Positions 21,396 to 32,011 of a stretch of 64,000 nt of DNA are shown here, one piece after another (within the stretch, counting starts at the first letter, position 1; the number at the start of each line of letters is the position of its first letter). Source of the DNA: Botrytis cinerea B05.10 (taxonomy: Eukaryota > Ascomycota > Leotiomycetes > Helotiales > Sclerotiniaceae); contig NC_037312.1 in assembly GCF_000143535.2 (NCBI RefSeq), positions 1,302,001-1,366,000 on the forward strand, in the 5' to 3' direction. The position numbers and the translations under genes are program-made. Below the pieces are notes generated by a model. That model was not told the origin of the DNA, made no database searches, and was given only the letters and a program-made list of their open reading frames with translations.

Positions 21396-22255
21396 AAGTC
21401 TGGAACTACGGGTCAATAATGCGTAGGTTACTTGATTGTTAACCTCATTCTTGATATATAGCCAGCAGATTAAAGGGAAGTATCAAAGGGCTACTTAAAT
21501 GTAATAATACAATATTCCCTGGAACACAGCGTAGTTTCTCGTGTAAGGTGAAAAAGTTTATAGCAGCTACCAAGAATTCCCATTTATCAAAACACGAACT
21601 CGAAGTTTGAGTACAGCTAGTGCTACTTCACAAAGTTTAGCCAGGTGTTTTTGTTAAAAGTCAGATGATTGTTTTAAAACCATCTGCGGTGCACTTGAAA
21701 CCTCTGACTTTATTCATTTTATCAAACTGTACATCTGCATTTTCTACATTATGGATTCTATTTCGTACATTTCTCTAGAGATATAAAGCCCTTATGTTTG
21801 TCTATTTTAAGCCGTTGTGGAATTGGCGATTTGATTGCTTAAGCGAAATTCCTTGGTGTGCTTCTAAAATGTTGAGTCCTTAGTAGTTATGCTGGTAGAA
21901 AACTCGTCAAAGACTCACAAGGGGCTCACTGGACAGATTGAAAAGCGATTGCTGCAAGATCACGGGTTTAGTTCATCAAACCTTGTACTGAATATCTAAC
22001 ACCTAACACCCGATATAAGGAGACATAGTCTTGCATCTGTTCCAAAATGAAGGAGTCACTACAAGTGTGGCAAATTTTTGATGACTGGGATTGAATGAAT
22101 CTGATCCATATTTGCATTCGTAACTCAATATTCTAACTAAAATCCCACGCCCAACGAAAGAATGCAACCCGATCTGAGTGGTTAGCGATTATTTTCCGGA
22201 TGCAAATTGCAGGAATATCCTTAGGATCCACCTGAATAATAACAGCAAGGGTATC
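21396..22255. other. Intergenic, AT-rich
   Basis: Convergent 3' flanks of two paralogs. Nothing supportable was seen. Confidence 0.5.
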
Positions 22256-23374
22256 TCAAAGTCTTTGTGGATTAATCAAATTTTCCAGTAATTTATTGCA
22301 AGCACGTAAAGAATTGGCAGAGACGGGAGGTAGCTGGGCGATGATAATATTAAAAATCTCACCGGGAAGATTTGTGAGCCGGTTACCCGCTGATGAAGCG
22401 CCGTAATTGTTGCTTTTACGAAGTTCCGAAGTTCTGTGCTTGGCGAGCGAGCTTACTGGGGTCTCTCTTCCATTCCCCTCATCAAGAACTTCAAAAGGTC
22501 TCCAATTCGGCCTTAAGCCAAGGAAATAACTTGCAAAATTTGGGTAGTCTGCTTTGTATTCATCGGCCAGAAAGACAACCTTAACCTTATTGACATTTCG
22601 ATATCTATTGATAAGCCGAACCATTTTATCAATCATCATCTTGCGGTTGTCAAACATGCGTACCAACAAGTATTTGCGCTTCAATGGTGTAACTTCGATA
22701 TGGATGTCCATTGCTTGGCTCAAGAAAAGAGGGAGAATTATGAAGAAAGATTCCTTCAATTCCTCGCACTCATCCTCATATTTGATTCCCTTGCGTACTT
22801 TGCACTTCTTGGTGTGGTCGATTTTGATGATTAAGTGTCTTCTGTGGAGGAATTTCAACCATGGATGACTGATAATTTTTCTTTCCAGTTCGGAATCGCG
22901 CTTCACTTCGATAGTTTTTAGACCCCGGCTCCAATGGCAGTGCAGCGTCCATTTCCTAAAATTTAGATTATAGAGAGGAATAACAGCCCGAAGCTGAGGA
23001 ATGTATGGGTCAAGTTTCTCTTGCCCCGTGTGGAAGACTACCTCCAACCTGTCGATAATCTTGGATTTATTCAACAGTTCCCTCATCCTGGTCAATAATT
23101 CGATCTTCCGAATGGTATCTTCGCGGACTTGTCTGATCCTCGGATACCGGCAAAACATCTCGATTCGAATCCTCCTGGCATCTTGTAAATATGCAGGGAG
23201 TCGTGCTAAAAGAGAGTTATCACCTGTGCTATGGGCCTGCAGTAGGCAATCGTTGTTGATGGTTATGACGAGGAAAGATCCTTCTACGATTTTTAAACCA
23301 GTATGTGATTCAACATGCGCAGTATCTCGCCTCAAGCAATCCGCTCGACTCGGTTTGTTCTTACGTTTTGGCAT
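22256..23374 (-). CDS. Two-domain paralog with a C-terminal F-box-like segment (copy 2)
   Basis: Single exon, 372 residues, basic. Two copies of the local family domain are arranged in tandem. Copy A spans residues 24-146 and contains Arg-Ile-Arg-Ile-Glu-Met, Leu-Glu-Val-Val-Phe and Gln127-Leu-Arg-Ala-Val...Leu-Tyr-Asn-Leu-Asn-Phe-Arg-Lys-Trp-Thr-Leu. Copy B spans 170-297, opening with His-Pro-Trp-Leu-Lys-Phe, then Asp-Ile-His-Ile-Glu-Val, Val-Lys-Val-Val-Phe-Leu and Tyr-Phe-Leu-Gly-Leu-Arg-Pro-Asn-Trp. After a polar linker, residues 333-372 read Leu-Thr-Asn-Leu-Pro-Gly-Glu-Ile...Ile-Ile-Ala-Gln-Leu and Ser-Leu-Arg-Ala-Cys-Asn-Lys, a pattern close to an F-box. F-boxes normally sit N-terminally and bind Skp1 of SCF ubiquitin ligases; here it would end the protein. 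Function is unknown; an SCF adaptor with the local domain as target-binding part is inference. Confidence 0.65.
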   Translation of the reverse strand: MPKRKNKPSRADCLRRDTAHVESHTGLKIVEGSFLVITINNDCLLQAHSTGDNSLLARLPAYLQDARRIRIEMFCRYPRIRQVREDTIRKIELLTRMRELLNKSKIIDRLEVVFHTGQEKLDPYIPQLRAVIPLYNLNFRKWTLHCHWSRGLKTIEVKRDSELERKIISHPWLKFLHRRHLIIKIDHTKKCKVRKGIKYEDECEELKESFFIILPLFLSQAMDIHIEVTPLKRKYLLVRMFDNRKMMIDKMVRLINRYRNVNKVKVVFLADEYKADYPNFASYFLGLRPNWRPFEVLDEGNGRETPVSSLAKHRTSELRKSNNYGASSAGNRLTNLPGEIFNIIIAQLPPVSANSLRACNKLLENLINPQRL

Positions 23375-23399
23375 CGTGATGCGGAAGAAACTTACTTCG

Positions 23400-23648
23400 C
23401 TATTCTATGGAGATTGGGAGTTTCGATGATGCCGCTGAAATTATTCGTGTGCCTGAAATCTTATGAAACGTTGCTTCATCAATAAAGCGAGAGATGTGGT
23501 AATTTATGAGACTTTTAGACAGTTGGTGATCAGAGCTTACAAAGGGGGACTCTATACAAAGCATCGTTATATCTGCATCAGCTGCCACGAGCACTTTCCA
23601 TGGGAGTAGAGTATATTTCTTTGCATCATCTAACAGGGAACATAGCAT
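23400..23648 (-). pseudogene. Possible further remnant of the paralog family
   Basis: A minus-strand frame beginning with ATG at 23648 contains Leu-Pro-Trp-Lys-Val ... Asp-Ile-Thr-Met-Leu-Cys-Ile-Glu ... Ser-Pro-Phe ... Gln-Leu-Ser-Lys-Ser-Leu. This parallels Pro-Trp-Leu-Lys-Phe ... Leu-Glu-Ile-Leu-Leu-Asp ... Ser-Pro-Phe ... Lys-Leu-Thr-Lys-Thr-Leu in the copy at 32 kb. It ends without the central strand or Q-box. The similarity is weak and could be chance. It lies immediately upstream of the two-domain gene, so an upstream exon of that gene is an alternative. Confidence 0.25.
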
Positions 23649-24045
23649 GGTCTTTTAACAAATCAATGAATGAGAACTTGCAGGAGACGATGGCAACCCT
23701 TCAAAAAGCACGAATATGATTCATATTTAATATCTGCTCTTTGTTGTGGCCTAAGACATCATGACAACAAGTCTCCTCTCGAGCAGGGTATTCTCGAAAG
23801 ATTTCTATGTATTCGACCCGTAGTCGACCCCTGTCTCGAATCAACAATGACTTCGGTTTCATGATTCGAGAGCTTCTTCTAGTGATACATTTTTGGCATT
23901 GTTCTCATGATATACGGGCCTAGAAAGCTTGTTAGACCGTCAAATACTTAATACCTATGGTTTCCCCGAGGATGCCAACATAGCATTACCATCGCCCCAT
24001 GCACACAGATTCAGTTTCCATCATCTTTCAAGAATCCAGCAAAAA

Positions 24046-24573
24046 ATGGCTACTGTACCTAATGAAATTCCACGCCACCGCGAACTCAGCTACAATGGCA
24101 ACCGCAGATCTTTAACAATCTACTACGACTATAGCCTGGGTCACATGGAAAGTGAGGGAGAAACCTTGGAGTATACGTTAGCTCAGTATGCCGACTTCAC
24201 CGAGAAGGTTATCGTCAGAATCCAATTCCCTGAAGCACAGAGTAGGTTCCGCTGCAATATTCCAACTTTCGGAATCACACATACCGTTGACTATGGTCCT
24301 CTTAATCGGGCTGAAAACATGCAGCGTATTGCAGATGTTGTTCGAGTTCTCAAAGTGTTCCGTCAGTTGACAGCTCTAGAAGTGATTTTGAGCCTCGACA
24401 CCGAAGACTTTCAGCAAATCACTTGTGTTGCTCCGTTTCTTGAACTGCGTGGTCTTCGTCAGTGGAGTATGAGGTACGAATGTGGTCGACGTGGAAATTG
24501 GATCTCTATCAGTCCTGATTCACCACTTTACACTCGACTCGAAGGTCTCAATGATAATGGAATGTTTGATTGA
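24046..24573 (+). CDS. Member of the local paralog family (copy 3)
   Basis: Single exon, 175 residues from the ATG at 24046 (Met-Ala-Thr-Val-Pro-Asn). The frame is open further upstream, but the homologous copy at 25.2 kb also starts just before the Ile-Pro-x-His-x-Glu-Leu-Ser segment, which supports this start. Order of elements: Glu-Leu-Ser-Tyr, Leu-Thr-Ile-Tyr-Tyr-Asp-Tyr (23-29), Val-Ile-Val-Arg-Ile-Gln-Phe-Pro (55-62), a predicted helix (89-106), Leu-Glu-Val-Ile-Leu-Ser-Leu (111-117) and the box Gln124-Ile-Thr-Cys-Val followed by Leu-Glu-Leu-Arg...Trp-Ser-Met. No signal peptide or membrane segment. Unrecognised function. Confidence 0.7.
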   Translation: MATVPNEIPRHRELSYNGNRRSLTIYYDYSLGHMESEGETLEYTLAQYADFTEKVIVRIQFPEAQSRFRCNIPTFGITHTVDYGPLNRAENMQRIADVVRVLKVFRQLTALEVILSLDTEDFQQITCVAPFLELRGLRQWSMRYECGRRGNWISISPDSPLYTRLEGLNDNGMFD

Positions 24574-25239
24574 TCTAGAATTGTCTACGACGGTTTTTGT
24601 GGCAAATATATCAAGGTTCTACTGCAGGATCTTGGCTAATAATATTTTGTTGGGTCAGGGGGGGGGGAGGTGAGGTGATATGTTAGCCAGTTATAGATAT
24701 TAGTCAATACAGTCATGTTTGCGAAAGCTACATCTTCCCATCTCAATTTCTGAGAATACTTTTCAGATAACTCCATAATTTCCTCCGAGCTGTGTTATCC
24801 AGATGCTATGAAACGTTCAGTTTACCATTATCTTTTAGTTTTGTTCTGGATTATGAAATATTTCAGAGGAACAATTCTCATTGTCAGATAAAGTTTGACA
24901 CGATTGTAGGGATTCAAATATTCAGACCTGTTGAGATATTTCTATTTCAAGTAATATATGTTCTGGTATGCTCGATAAACTCAAGTTCTAAGTTCTTTGG
25001 ATACAAAGACATTATTCGAGAGTTAATTCTACCATCATCTCATTAGCATCTCGAGTAGTCTTGAAGTTTCTATAGTTTGGCACACATGACTAGAATTACA
25101 GACTGGAATATATACAACACCAATCTTTTCCCAATCACATTTCAACATCTTCAACTTACATACCATCAACTAAATCGTACCTTCATACCCACAACACTGA
25201 ACAATCCGAATATTACGGAAGCTACCCAAAAACGCCCAG
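24574..25239. other. Intergenic, AT-rich, with a G10 homopolymer
   Basis: Contains a run of ten or more G near 24658-24668 just after copy 3. No supported frame; it separates two same-strand paralogs. Confidence 0.5.
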
Positions 25240-25709
25240 ATGTCTTCCCATATTCCTTGGCATTCCGAACTCTCATGCTATTACGGTACCTTATCAATAA
25301 ACTACGCCTGCAAAGATTCCGGTGTCAAATATCATATTTCTCAATATGCAACTATTACTCAAGAAATCCAATTCCGTATCTCGCTTCCCAAAACCAGATA
25401 ACGACAATTCCGGACTCAGAAGAAATCGAGCAAGATCTTTCCGACATAATCAAAACTCTCAACGACGAATTCGATTTATCCAGAAGCGAAGTCATTTTTT
25501 GGTTACATGAACATGATATTTCACAGATTTCTTGTGCGCTTGAGTTTCGTAATCTGAGATGGCAGACTGTGTTTGAGTATTATTTCGGTAGAGATTGTCG
25601 GGATAGAGTGGATATCGATTCGGATTGGTACGCGGAATTAGTTGATAGTCGTTGTTCGGATGGAAGCTCGACGGGTAGTTATAGTGATGGGAAGGTTTGT
25701 TGTACATAG
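25240..25709 (+). pseudogene. Frameshifted member of the paralog family (copy 4)
   Basis: From the ATG at 25240 the frame reads Met-Ser-Ser-His-Ile-Pro-Trp-His-Ser-Glu-Leu-Ser, aligning with copy 3 (Ile-Pro-Arg-His-Arg-Glu-Leu-Ser). It continues through Leu-Ser-Ile-Asn-Tyr and Ile-Gln-Phe-Arg-Ile-Ser-Leu-Pro, then hits a TAA at 25399-25401. The conserved second half lies in another frame from about 25393: Asp-Ile-Ile-Lys-Thr-Leu, Glu-Val-Ile-Phe-Trp-Leu, Gln-Ile-Ser-Cys-Ala and Val-Asp-Ile-Asp-Ser-Asp-Trp, ending with TAG at 25707-25709. The shift is near a cccaaaacc run (25387-25395); no GT-AG pair bridges it. A longer ATG-initiated frame from 25077 covers the second half but its N-terminal part lacks family similarity. 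One indel, or a sequencing error in the A-run, explains the break. Confidence 0.65.
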
Positions 25710-26597
25710 GATATGGAATCAGATTGAAACCTGGGGGATGGGAAGTGATATTGGTGGGATGAGTGGTCTCTTGGAGATCTGTTTTTGCTCGGGATTTTCA
25801 TGTAGCTAGAAGATTGGAAGAGGATGTAAAAGGCAGCTTGGATAGTACAGGGATAGTTATATTTATGTTATGGTGGGATTATTAGGAGAGACTGGTAGAA
25901 TGTATGAGTCTTCTTGTCAGTTGTTACATGGAACCGTCAAGATTCTGCTGGGAGACATTGTCGCTATAAAACAAATATTGGCAATTTCTTGCGATGTGAT
26001 TTATGCAATAGTTTTAGTTTCATTTATGGTTTATGCATAAAATCGGAGGTCGAGGCACTGTAAAATTTTAGTTCTATAATATTATGTGCCATATATGTAT
26101 GACCGAGATATCCACAATTCAAATGATAAAGTAGATGATAGGAAGTCCCTCCGCTTTTAAAGCTCACAAGACACTTTGTAACATACAAAAGAGGTATATT
26201 TGCAAAACATCGATTTAGTTTCTATGTCTCGCTTAATACGGCAAAGAAGACCTATCTAGAATTATTGCTTGGTATCCATCAAACCCTGAAGTTGCCCAAG
26301 CCATTATCGTTTAAGAAACCTCTTCCCGTCAGATATCACAACCAACATTCATGCCTTCGGTGCAGTCAAAAACGGTCCTTCGCCATAAAATGTGGAATAA
26401 GATTAATAAAAGCAACCACAAACCCAGCCTCCGTATGATTCTCGGCCCATGCAACATTTTATCCTGAACTCAGGACAAGCATTGATCATGTTCATACTCC
26501 CCCATACCTGAACGAATTACACTCCATCTTTGATCAATATTTAATATTGATCTGTATCTCTAACCCCTCCGTAACCCACGCCCCCTTCCCCTTGACC
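25710..26597. other. Intergenic between two paralog copies
   Basis: Convergent, AT-rich, with no supported frame or repeat. Confidence 0.5.
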
Positions 26598-27140
26598 CTA
26601 CGAATCTCGTTGGAGTGCCTTTGCTTCTGCTGCACGAAGTTGACGATCGATGCGTGAGTTGTACAAAATTCGTTGGGCATCTCGATCTTCTACCTTCATA
26701 TCGAAAGTCCAATCAGGGAACTTGAGCCCGTAGATTGCAGACGCACATCTGACTTGCTCCAAGTCATAGTGATGAATATCAAGGCAGAAATTCATCTCCT
26801 TGATGTGTGGAAAGTCGTTGATGATTTCAACGACACGAGCGAGAACATCACGACGGTTGACTCTCTCGTTGTCGTTAGGCAAGACACTTAAAATCATTCT
26901 CAGATGAATGATATTTGTTTCATCACCATACTTAGGAATGGTTTCGACAAGTGCATCGAAAAGCTTCTTCTCTCCTTCGACTGATCTGGAGTTACAGAAT
27001 TCTAGGTAGATGGTCAGATCTGCGGGGCTTGCAGCATAATCGATCAGGGAATGAGGAGGAACATGAGCAAGTCGATCAGTGCGACGGGTGGCGCGGTTGC
27101 GGCGATTTGCATTAGACTTGGGCCCTCTGATTTTAGACAT
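26598..27140 (-). CDS. Member of the local paralog family (copy 5, basic N-terminus)
   Basis: Single exon, 180 residues, starting at ATG 27140. The first 25 residues are strongly basic (Lys-Ser-Asn-Ala-Asn-Arg-Arg-Asn-Arg-Ala-Thr-Arg-Arg), resembling a nuclear-localisation or nucleic-acid-binding patch. The family domain follows: Leu-Thr-Ile-Tyr-Leu-Glu-Phe (42-48), Leu-Val-Glu-Thr-Ile-Pro-Lys-Tyr, Ile-Ile-His-Leu-Arg-Met-Ile-Leu (77-84), Met-Asn-Phe-Cys-Leu-Asp-Ile (116-122) and the box Gln129-Val-Arg-Cys-Ala-Ser-Ala-Ile-Tyr-Gly-Leu-Lys-Phe-Pro-Asp-Trp-Thr-Phe. The box is almost the same as that of the copy at 32 kb. An ATAAATAG element lies about 190 bp upstream (27333-27340). Function unknown. 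Confidence 0.75.
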   Translation of the reverse strand: MSKIRGPKSNANRRNRATRRTDRLAHVPPHSLIDYAASPADLTIYLEFCNSRSVEGEKKLFDALVETIPKYGDETNIIHLRMILSVLPNDNERVNRRDVLARVVEIINDFPHIKEMNFCLDIHHYDLEQVRCASAIYGLKFPDWTFDMKVEDRDAQRILYNSRIDRQLRAAEAKALQRDS

Positions 27141-29668
27141 TTTGATGAATTTAAAAGTTTGAGAAACTGCTTCGAAAATTCAGGGAGATGTGTTTGGTTG
27201 TAGTTTGGTGGACTTGAAGTCGTAGTTTGTGGATTTGTAAAAGTATTTTGAGTTGATTGTTTATCGAGTGTTTGATTCAAGATATTGTAATGAGAGGGAG
27301 AATGATAGAGGAAATCTTAGGATCTTTCGAACCTATTTATGATACCTGAAGAAGACACTAAGAACAAATACATGCACATGTCGTACTTCGCTGCTGTACA
27401 TGATTCTCTCGGTAACTGATTCTACTGGTGGAACAGATTATTTAATACGGTCAATGGAGGTAGATATCATGTACAGCGTTATATAATCAATATCAAGGGT
27501 TAGATTCATTATACATATTCCAATCATATAAATCATAAGTAGCGCAATGAATCGAGAAGAATAAAGGAAGTTTGTGTGCGAAGAATCATAGTTTTGGAGA
27601 CAATGGTCTTATTACAAATAACGAACACTCTTTGATACTTACTCTTAACTATATATCGTTGCTTAAGAGGTCCGTATTGCTCAACAGCTTCTTTATAAGA
27701 ATTATATACTATCCTTAGCTCATACACAAGTCGAAATAGAGTCAGAACACTCGATTTCGATTGCGAGAGCTGGAGAAACTCAGTTCTTCTTATATCATTC
27801 ATGGTCTCAGAAATGATACCAAGGTGTAGAAAACGACTAATCAAGATGATTTATTAAGATTATCAGCCTAATGAGCCCGTAAGCCTGTAAGAACTGTGTG
27901 CCTTTGAAAGTTCAAGCACGAAATGGAAGAGATAGTAGGATCACTTAATTTGAGAGAGTATTTTGTCTTACGATACCTGTGGTATTTTCATCTGGAGCTT
28001 TGAAATAGGTTGCGCAATAGGTATTTGAGAAGATACTTGGAAACATTCTCAATACGCTTGCAAGGTATTATGTTGTATCTCGAGAGCGGCTTGTGAATAA
28101 TATCCATCAGCAAGCCGCTTATCACTTTCTCCTTGAGAGAAGTGGTAGTCTATATAAGTCCTTAGATCTTGAACTCTGCCTGAGTCTTTATGTTGAGAAA
28201 CCTGAGCAGGTTGCTGATTCAAGTATAGAGTCGAGAAAGAGAATATCAGGTCTAGGAATGGAGAATAGAGAGTCATGGGGCGGCTTTGATTGAGTTGTGG
28301 GCTTGAATCAAGCTTCAAAGTTGATACCTAGGTATGTCCAGGAATAAGGTAGAAGTTGGAGCTTCCTACCCGTGATAAGAAATATGGATTATAGAATTCA
28401 GTATCTGTCAGTCTTGAGAGAGGGATTCGACCCCTTCAGTTTTTCTTACTCTACTCGAAGACGGTTTTTGATCCTCCACGGTCTTCCAATTCTCCCCCGG
28501 AAAATTCTACCATGTCTTTACTAGCCCACTTCGGAGGCATAACCTTCCGAGGGCTCGGTCATTCTCGTTTTGTTTATTTCGTAAATAGAGAGACGTTTAC
28601 TTGGGTATTTCTCTAGACACCATCTGCTTTTGCACAGTAACTTAAGACATTATTCTATGTACCTAGGTAAAGTACTCATTTTTCCTGTAAAGCGATACCA
28701 GGCTTTAAGCGAATTTATCTCCCCGAAAAGTACCCCAGCTAAATATATATCAATAACAGTCTCATGACGTTGTTCTGTGGATTCAACTTCATATATCCGC
28801 AAAGTCTTGGCACATGAAACAATTCTGCTGTTCTAGGCATTGCTTTCAATCGCTAAAAACAGGAATACACTCGGTTATTACACCTTGTATAGTTTGAACC
28901 AGCGATCTCCATATTTTTTAATCTATGGAGTTATATCTCAAGGCTGAGTTGATTCGGATCCAATTATTCTGATAAAAACGCGTAAGTTCGTATTCGCACT
29001 TCTACCCTTCGAAGCTTGGATTTGTTTGGAGAAGATCCACGCTCGGGAGATGTACATTAAATACCCCGTAGTTGCCACCTTAGGCTTTATATCCATGTTC
29101 GAATCTGAATTTGCATGAAGCTTAGATCTCTGTAGTATATGTGCAAATAAGAATAGCGTGAGGAATGACCAGTCGTGATAGTAAGTCCCACATTAATGAG
29201 TTCGGCGCATATGATAATCGCCGATATATATTCATGATATATACACATTACTAATGATATGATCAGTCGTTGGTAGTGGCTTATTTCACCTTGTAAACTC
29301 ATAAGCTTTTAATCTACTCTAAAGAAGTATCAAGGTAAATAGATGGGCTCTGAAAATAATGTTTGTGCAGTCATTGGCTAAGTAGCAAAAACATAGTCTC
29401 CATTCGATCGGATATTTCTAAGAAGACCTTAATTGGACCTGCTACCAAGTTAGTAGGGAGGGTGATGTTCTCTATTACGCGTCGCCGCTATCACAGGGGT
29501 ATCTCAGAGTCCTTCTCGGAGATTACTCCAATTGTTGACCCTTTCTATGGGCAGTGATGGAATGGGGGTGAAGACGTATTGTAATCTTTATATATAAAGA
29601 GAAGCAGAGGTAATTAACACTTCCACTTTGTATCATTCAAATAGAAAAAGTTTGAATATCCATCTGCA
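27141..29668. other. Long AT-rich intergenic region
   Basis: About 2.5 kb between paralog copy 5 and the tannase. Short frames at 27533-27844 and 28049-28318 (minus) have no family support. The tannase TATA element lies at its right end. No tRNA was found. Confidence 0.45.
29587..29599 (+). promoter_or_regulatory. TATA box of the tannase gene
   Basis: A palindromic tttatatataaag sits about 70-80 bp upstream of the tannase ATG, a suitable distance for a fungal TATA element. Confidence 0.55.
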
Positions 29669-31501
29669 ATGGCTAAACTTCTATTGCTGTCCCTCGCCGG
29701 GTTGGCTACACTTTCACATGCTCTGACCCCAAATTGTTCTGTGGCGACTTTTGAGGCGATCGTTCCACCCAATGCCACAGTCGTCTTGGTCCAAGAAGTA
29801 TCTCAGAACGCCACTTTTACCGTGCCAGTCGCCGACACTGGTTTTCCAACCGACCCAGCACGATTGCCTGCTCTCTGCGCAGTGCAAATCGAGATGCCCA
29901 CGGAGGCAGGCACTACTTTCAATTATGGCCTCTTCCTTCCAAAAAACTGGACTGGTCGCTTCTTGTATGTATATGCGTATGGACAAGAATTATTCCACAA
30001 AGTCGTATGCTGATTTATTCAAGAACTTCTGGAAATTCTGGGTTTGCTGGAGGTGTCAATTATCTCGAAATGGTATGATTGCTACGCGAATCTCATTACT
30101 GCTCAGATGGAACCATGTATTTTCTGTTTATCAGATGCTAATCGCATGTTATATAGGGTGCTGGTGCCTCTTATGGTTTTGCCGCTATGTCGACTGATAC
30201 TGGACATGATTCAAGTGTATTTGGTAACGCTTCTTGGGCCGTTGACCCTGAAGCCGTAACCGACTGGGCTTGGCGTGCCATGCATCTGTCTGTTGTCGCT
30301 GCCAAGGAGGTAGTTGAAGCATACTATAGCAAAAACATCACTTACAGTTACTACAACGGCTGCTCTACCGGAGGACGACAAGGATTAAAAGAAGTCGAGG
30401 AGTTTCCAGGTGACTTTGATGGTGCAGTAGTCGGTGCCCCTGCTTGGTGGACTGTCCATTTACAACTATGGAATGTCCAAACGTCGCTTTACAATTATCC
30501 AACAACTGCGCCTGGCTACATCCCCAACCAGATGTTCTCAGTTATCGCCGCTGAGAGTCTTAAACAATGCGATCCTCAAGATGGAGTCACTGACAACATC
30601 ATTTCTGACCCTCGTGGCTGTCACTTGCGGATCGAAACGTTGCTCTGTGCCGGAAATACTACTACTGACTGTCTAACACCAGATCAGCTCGACACTCTAT
30701 ATCACTATTACAATGACTGGGTCATTGGCAACCAGACTTTCGTCTTCCCTCACTTTGAGATTGGCAGCGAAGGTCTTTGGGGAGGCGGTTCCTCACCCGA
30801 TCTCGACTACCCACAATATTTTCTTGGCTTAGGTACAAATTTCACTGCTGATGATTGGGATCCCGAATATCTTGTCGCATTGTCCGAAGCTCTCAATCCT
30901 GGCAACGCCACAGCTGACAACTTCGATCTTTCTCCCTTTTACAAGAAGGGTAGCAAGATTATTCATTATCATGGTATGGCAGATAATTCTATTGCGACTG
31001 CCAGCAGTGTATACTTTTACGAGCATGTGCTACGCACTTTGAAATCACAAGGCATTGATCTGGATGACTTCTATCGATTTTTTCTAGTCCCAGGCATGGA
31101 GTGAGTAAACCCTAATGATCAGATTGTTGAAAATGTTAGCACAGAGTCTCTAATGATTGAAAAATAGACATTGCAGTGGAACTCCTTCTACTCAGAATGC
31201 ACCTTGGTACATTGGAGGTACTACTCAAGCATCAGTGATTGGCGACGATTCTGCTGGTTATTGGATCCATAGTAAGCCTGGTTTCGACAATGCTCAACAT
31301 GATGTGTTGCTTGCCTTGATTGACTGGGTTGAAAACGATACAGCACCCACCCAAGTTATCGCAACCAAATGGAATGATGAGTCTACATTGGATTATGTGA
31401 TCAATCAACGACCAATCTGTATGTATCCTCAACAGGCAAAGTATGTTGGTACTGGAAACACAAGCGTTGCAACCAACTGGGAATGTCAATCAATTTACTA
31501 G
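29669..31501 (+). CDS. Secreted tannase/feruloyl esterase family enzyme
   Basis: Four exons, 29669-29964, 30024-30072, 30157-31100 and 31168-31501, encode 540 residues. Residues 1-18 form a signal peptide ending Ser-His-Ala. The exon joins restore Arg-Phe-Leu-Thr-Ser-Gly-Asn-Ser-Gly-Phe-Ala-Gly-Gly and Leu-Glu-Met-Gly-Ala-Gly-Ala, typical of the family. The CS-D-HC signature is complete: Cys184-Ser185 in Gly-Cys-Ser-Thr-Gly-Gly-Arg-Gln-Gly, Asp391 in His-Gly-Met-Ala-Asp, and His431-Cys432. In this family the paired cysteines form a disulfide that holds the catalytic Ser and His together. A calcium-loop-like Asp-Pro-Gln-Asp-Gly-Val-Thr-Asp segment precedes. Many Asn-x-Ser/Thr sites agree with secretion. 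The enzyme should cleave gallate or hydroxycinnamate esters, helping to breach plant tannins or feruloylated cell walls. Tannase and FaeB substrates cannot be separated from sequence alone. It is flanked on both sides by the paralog family. Confidence 0.92.
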
Positions 31502-32011
31502 AGCACGAGTGCCTATATCTATGTATACTACCAAAACTCCTGTAAGTGGGCTGGAAATATCTGTACTTGCTTTGAAGGAAAGTATCAAATGTTAGTTCAC
31601 GGAACGGATACTACAAAGTTTGCCGCAATAATTATAGAAATGTAATTTTACTGGCTGGGAAAATTTGTTGAATATAGAATAGATCAGAATTATTGAAGTG
31701 AGTCAGAGTAAGACAAAAGAACAAAAAATGGTATAAAACAGGGGAATCGAAGTTTATTATTATTTTCTTTTGTAGCGGCTGCTAGCGGCGTTATTAAAAA
31801 CAAGTGGTATCATATAAGAAGCAATCCATGGGCCAACCCCAGAAATTATATGCTATAGTAAACGCTATCGCAGTCATCTAACACCCCTCAGCATCACCTA
31901 GCCCGCAAAAAGTTATTGTAAAGACCAACGATAAGCTGCGGATGGATGCATCGTTCATCTCGAGCTATCCGCGGTTTTTGGTTTAGATTCGCTCAAAATT
32001 CTTATCTTCCA
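31502..32011. other. Convergent intergenic region
   Basis: 3' flanks of the tannase (+) and paralog copy 6 (-). No supported frame. Confidence 0.5.

Noticed and set aside
25077..25239. N-terminal extension of the open frame over paralog copy 4
   Set aside because: The family N-terminus is in a different frame from ATG 25240; residues encoded at 25077-25239 resemble no family member.
27533..27844. Minus-strand frame of 103 codons with a possible intron donor
   Set aside because: The composition is protein-like but there is no family match, no clear acceptor and no resemblance to the nearby paralogs.
28049..28318. Minus-strand frame of 89 codons
   Set aside because: No start context, domain or similarity to the cluster family.
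28400..28470. T-arm-like gggattcgacccc followed by a T-run, suggesting a tRNA
   Set aside because: The loop is out of register with a canonical T-arm, and no A-box, anticodon arm or acceptor pairing could be found upstream.
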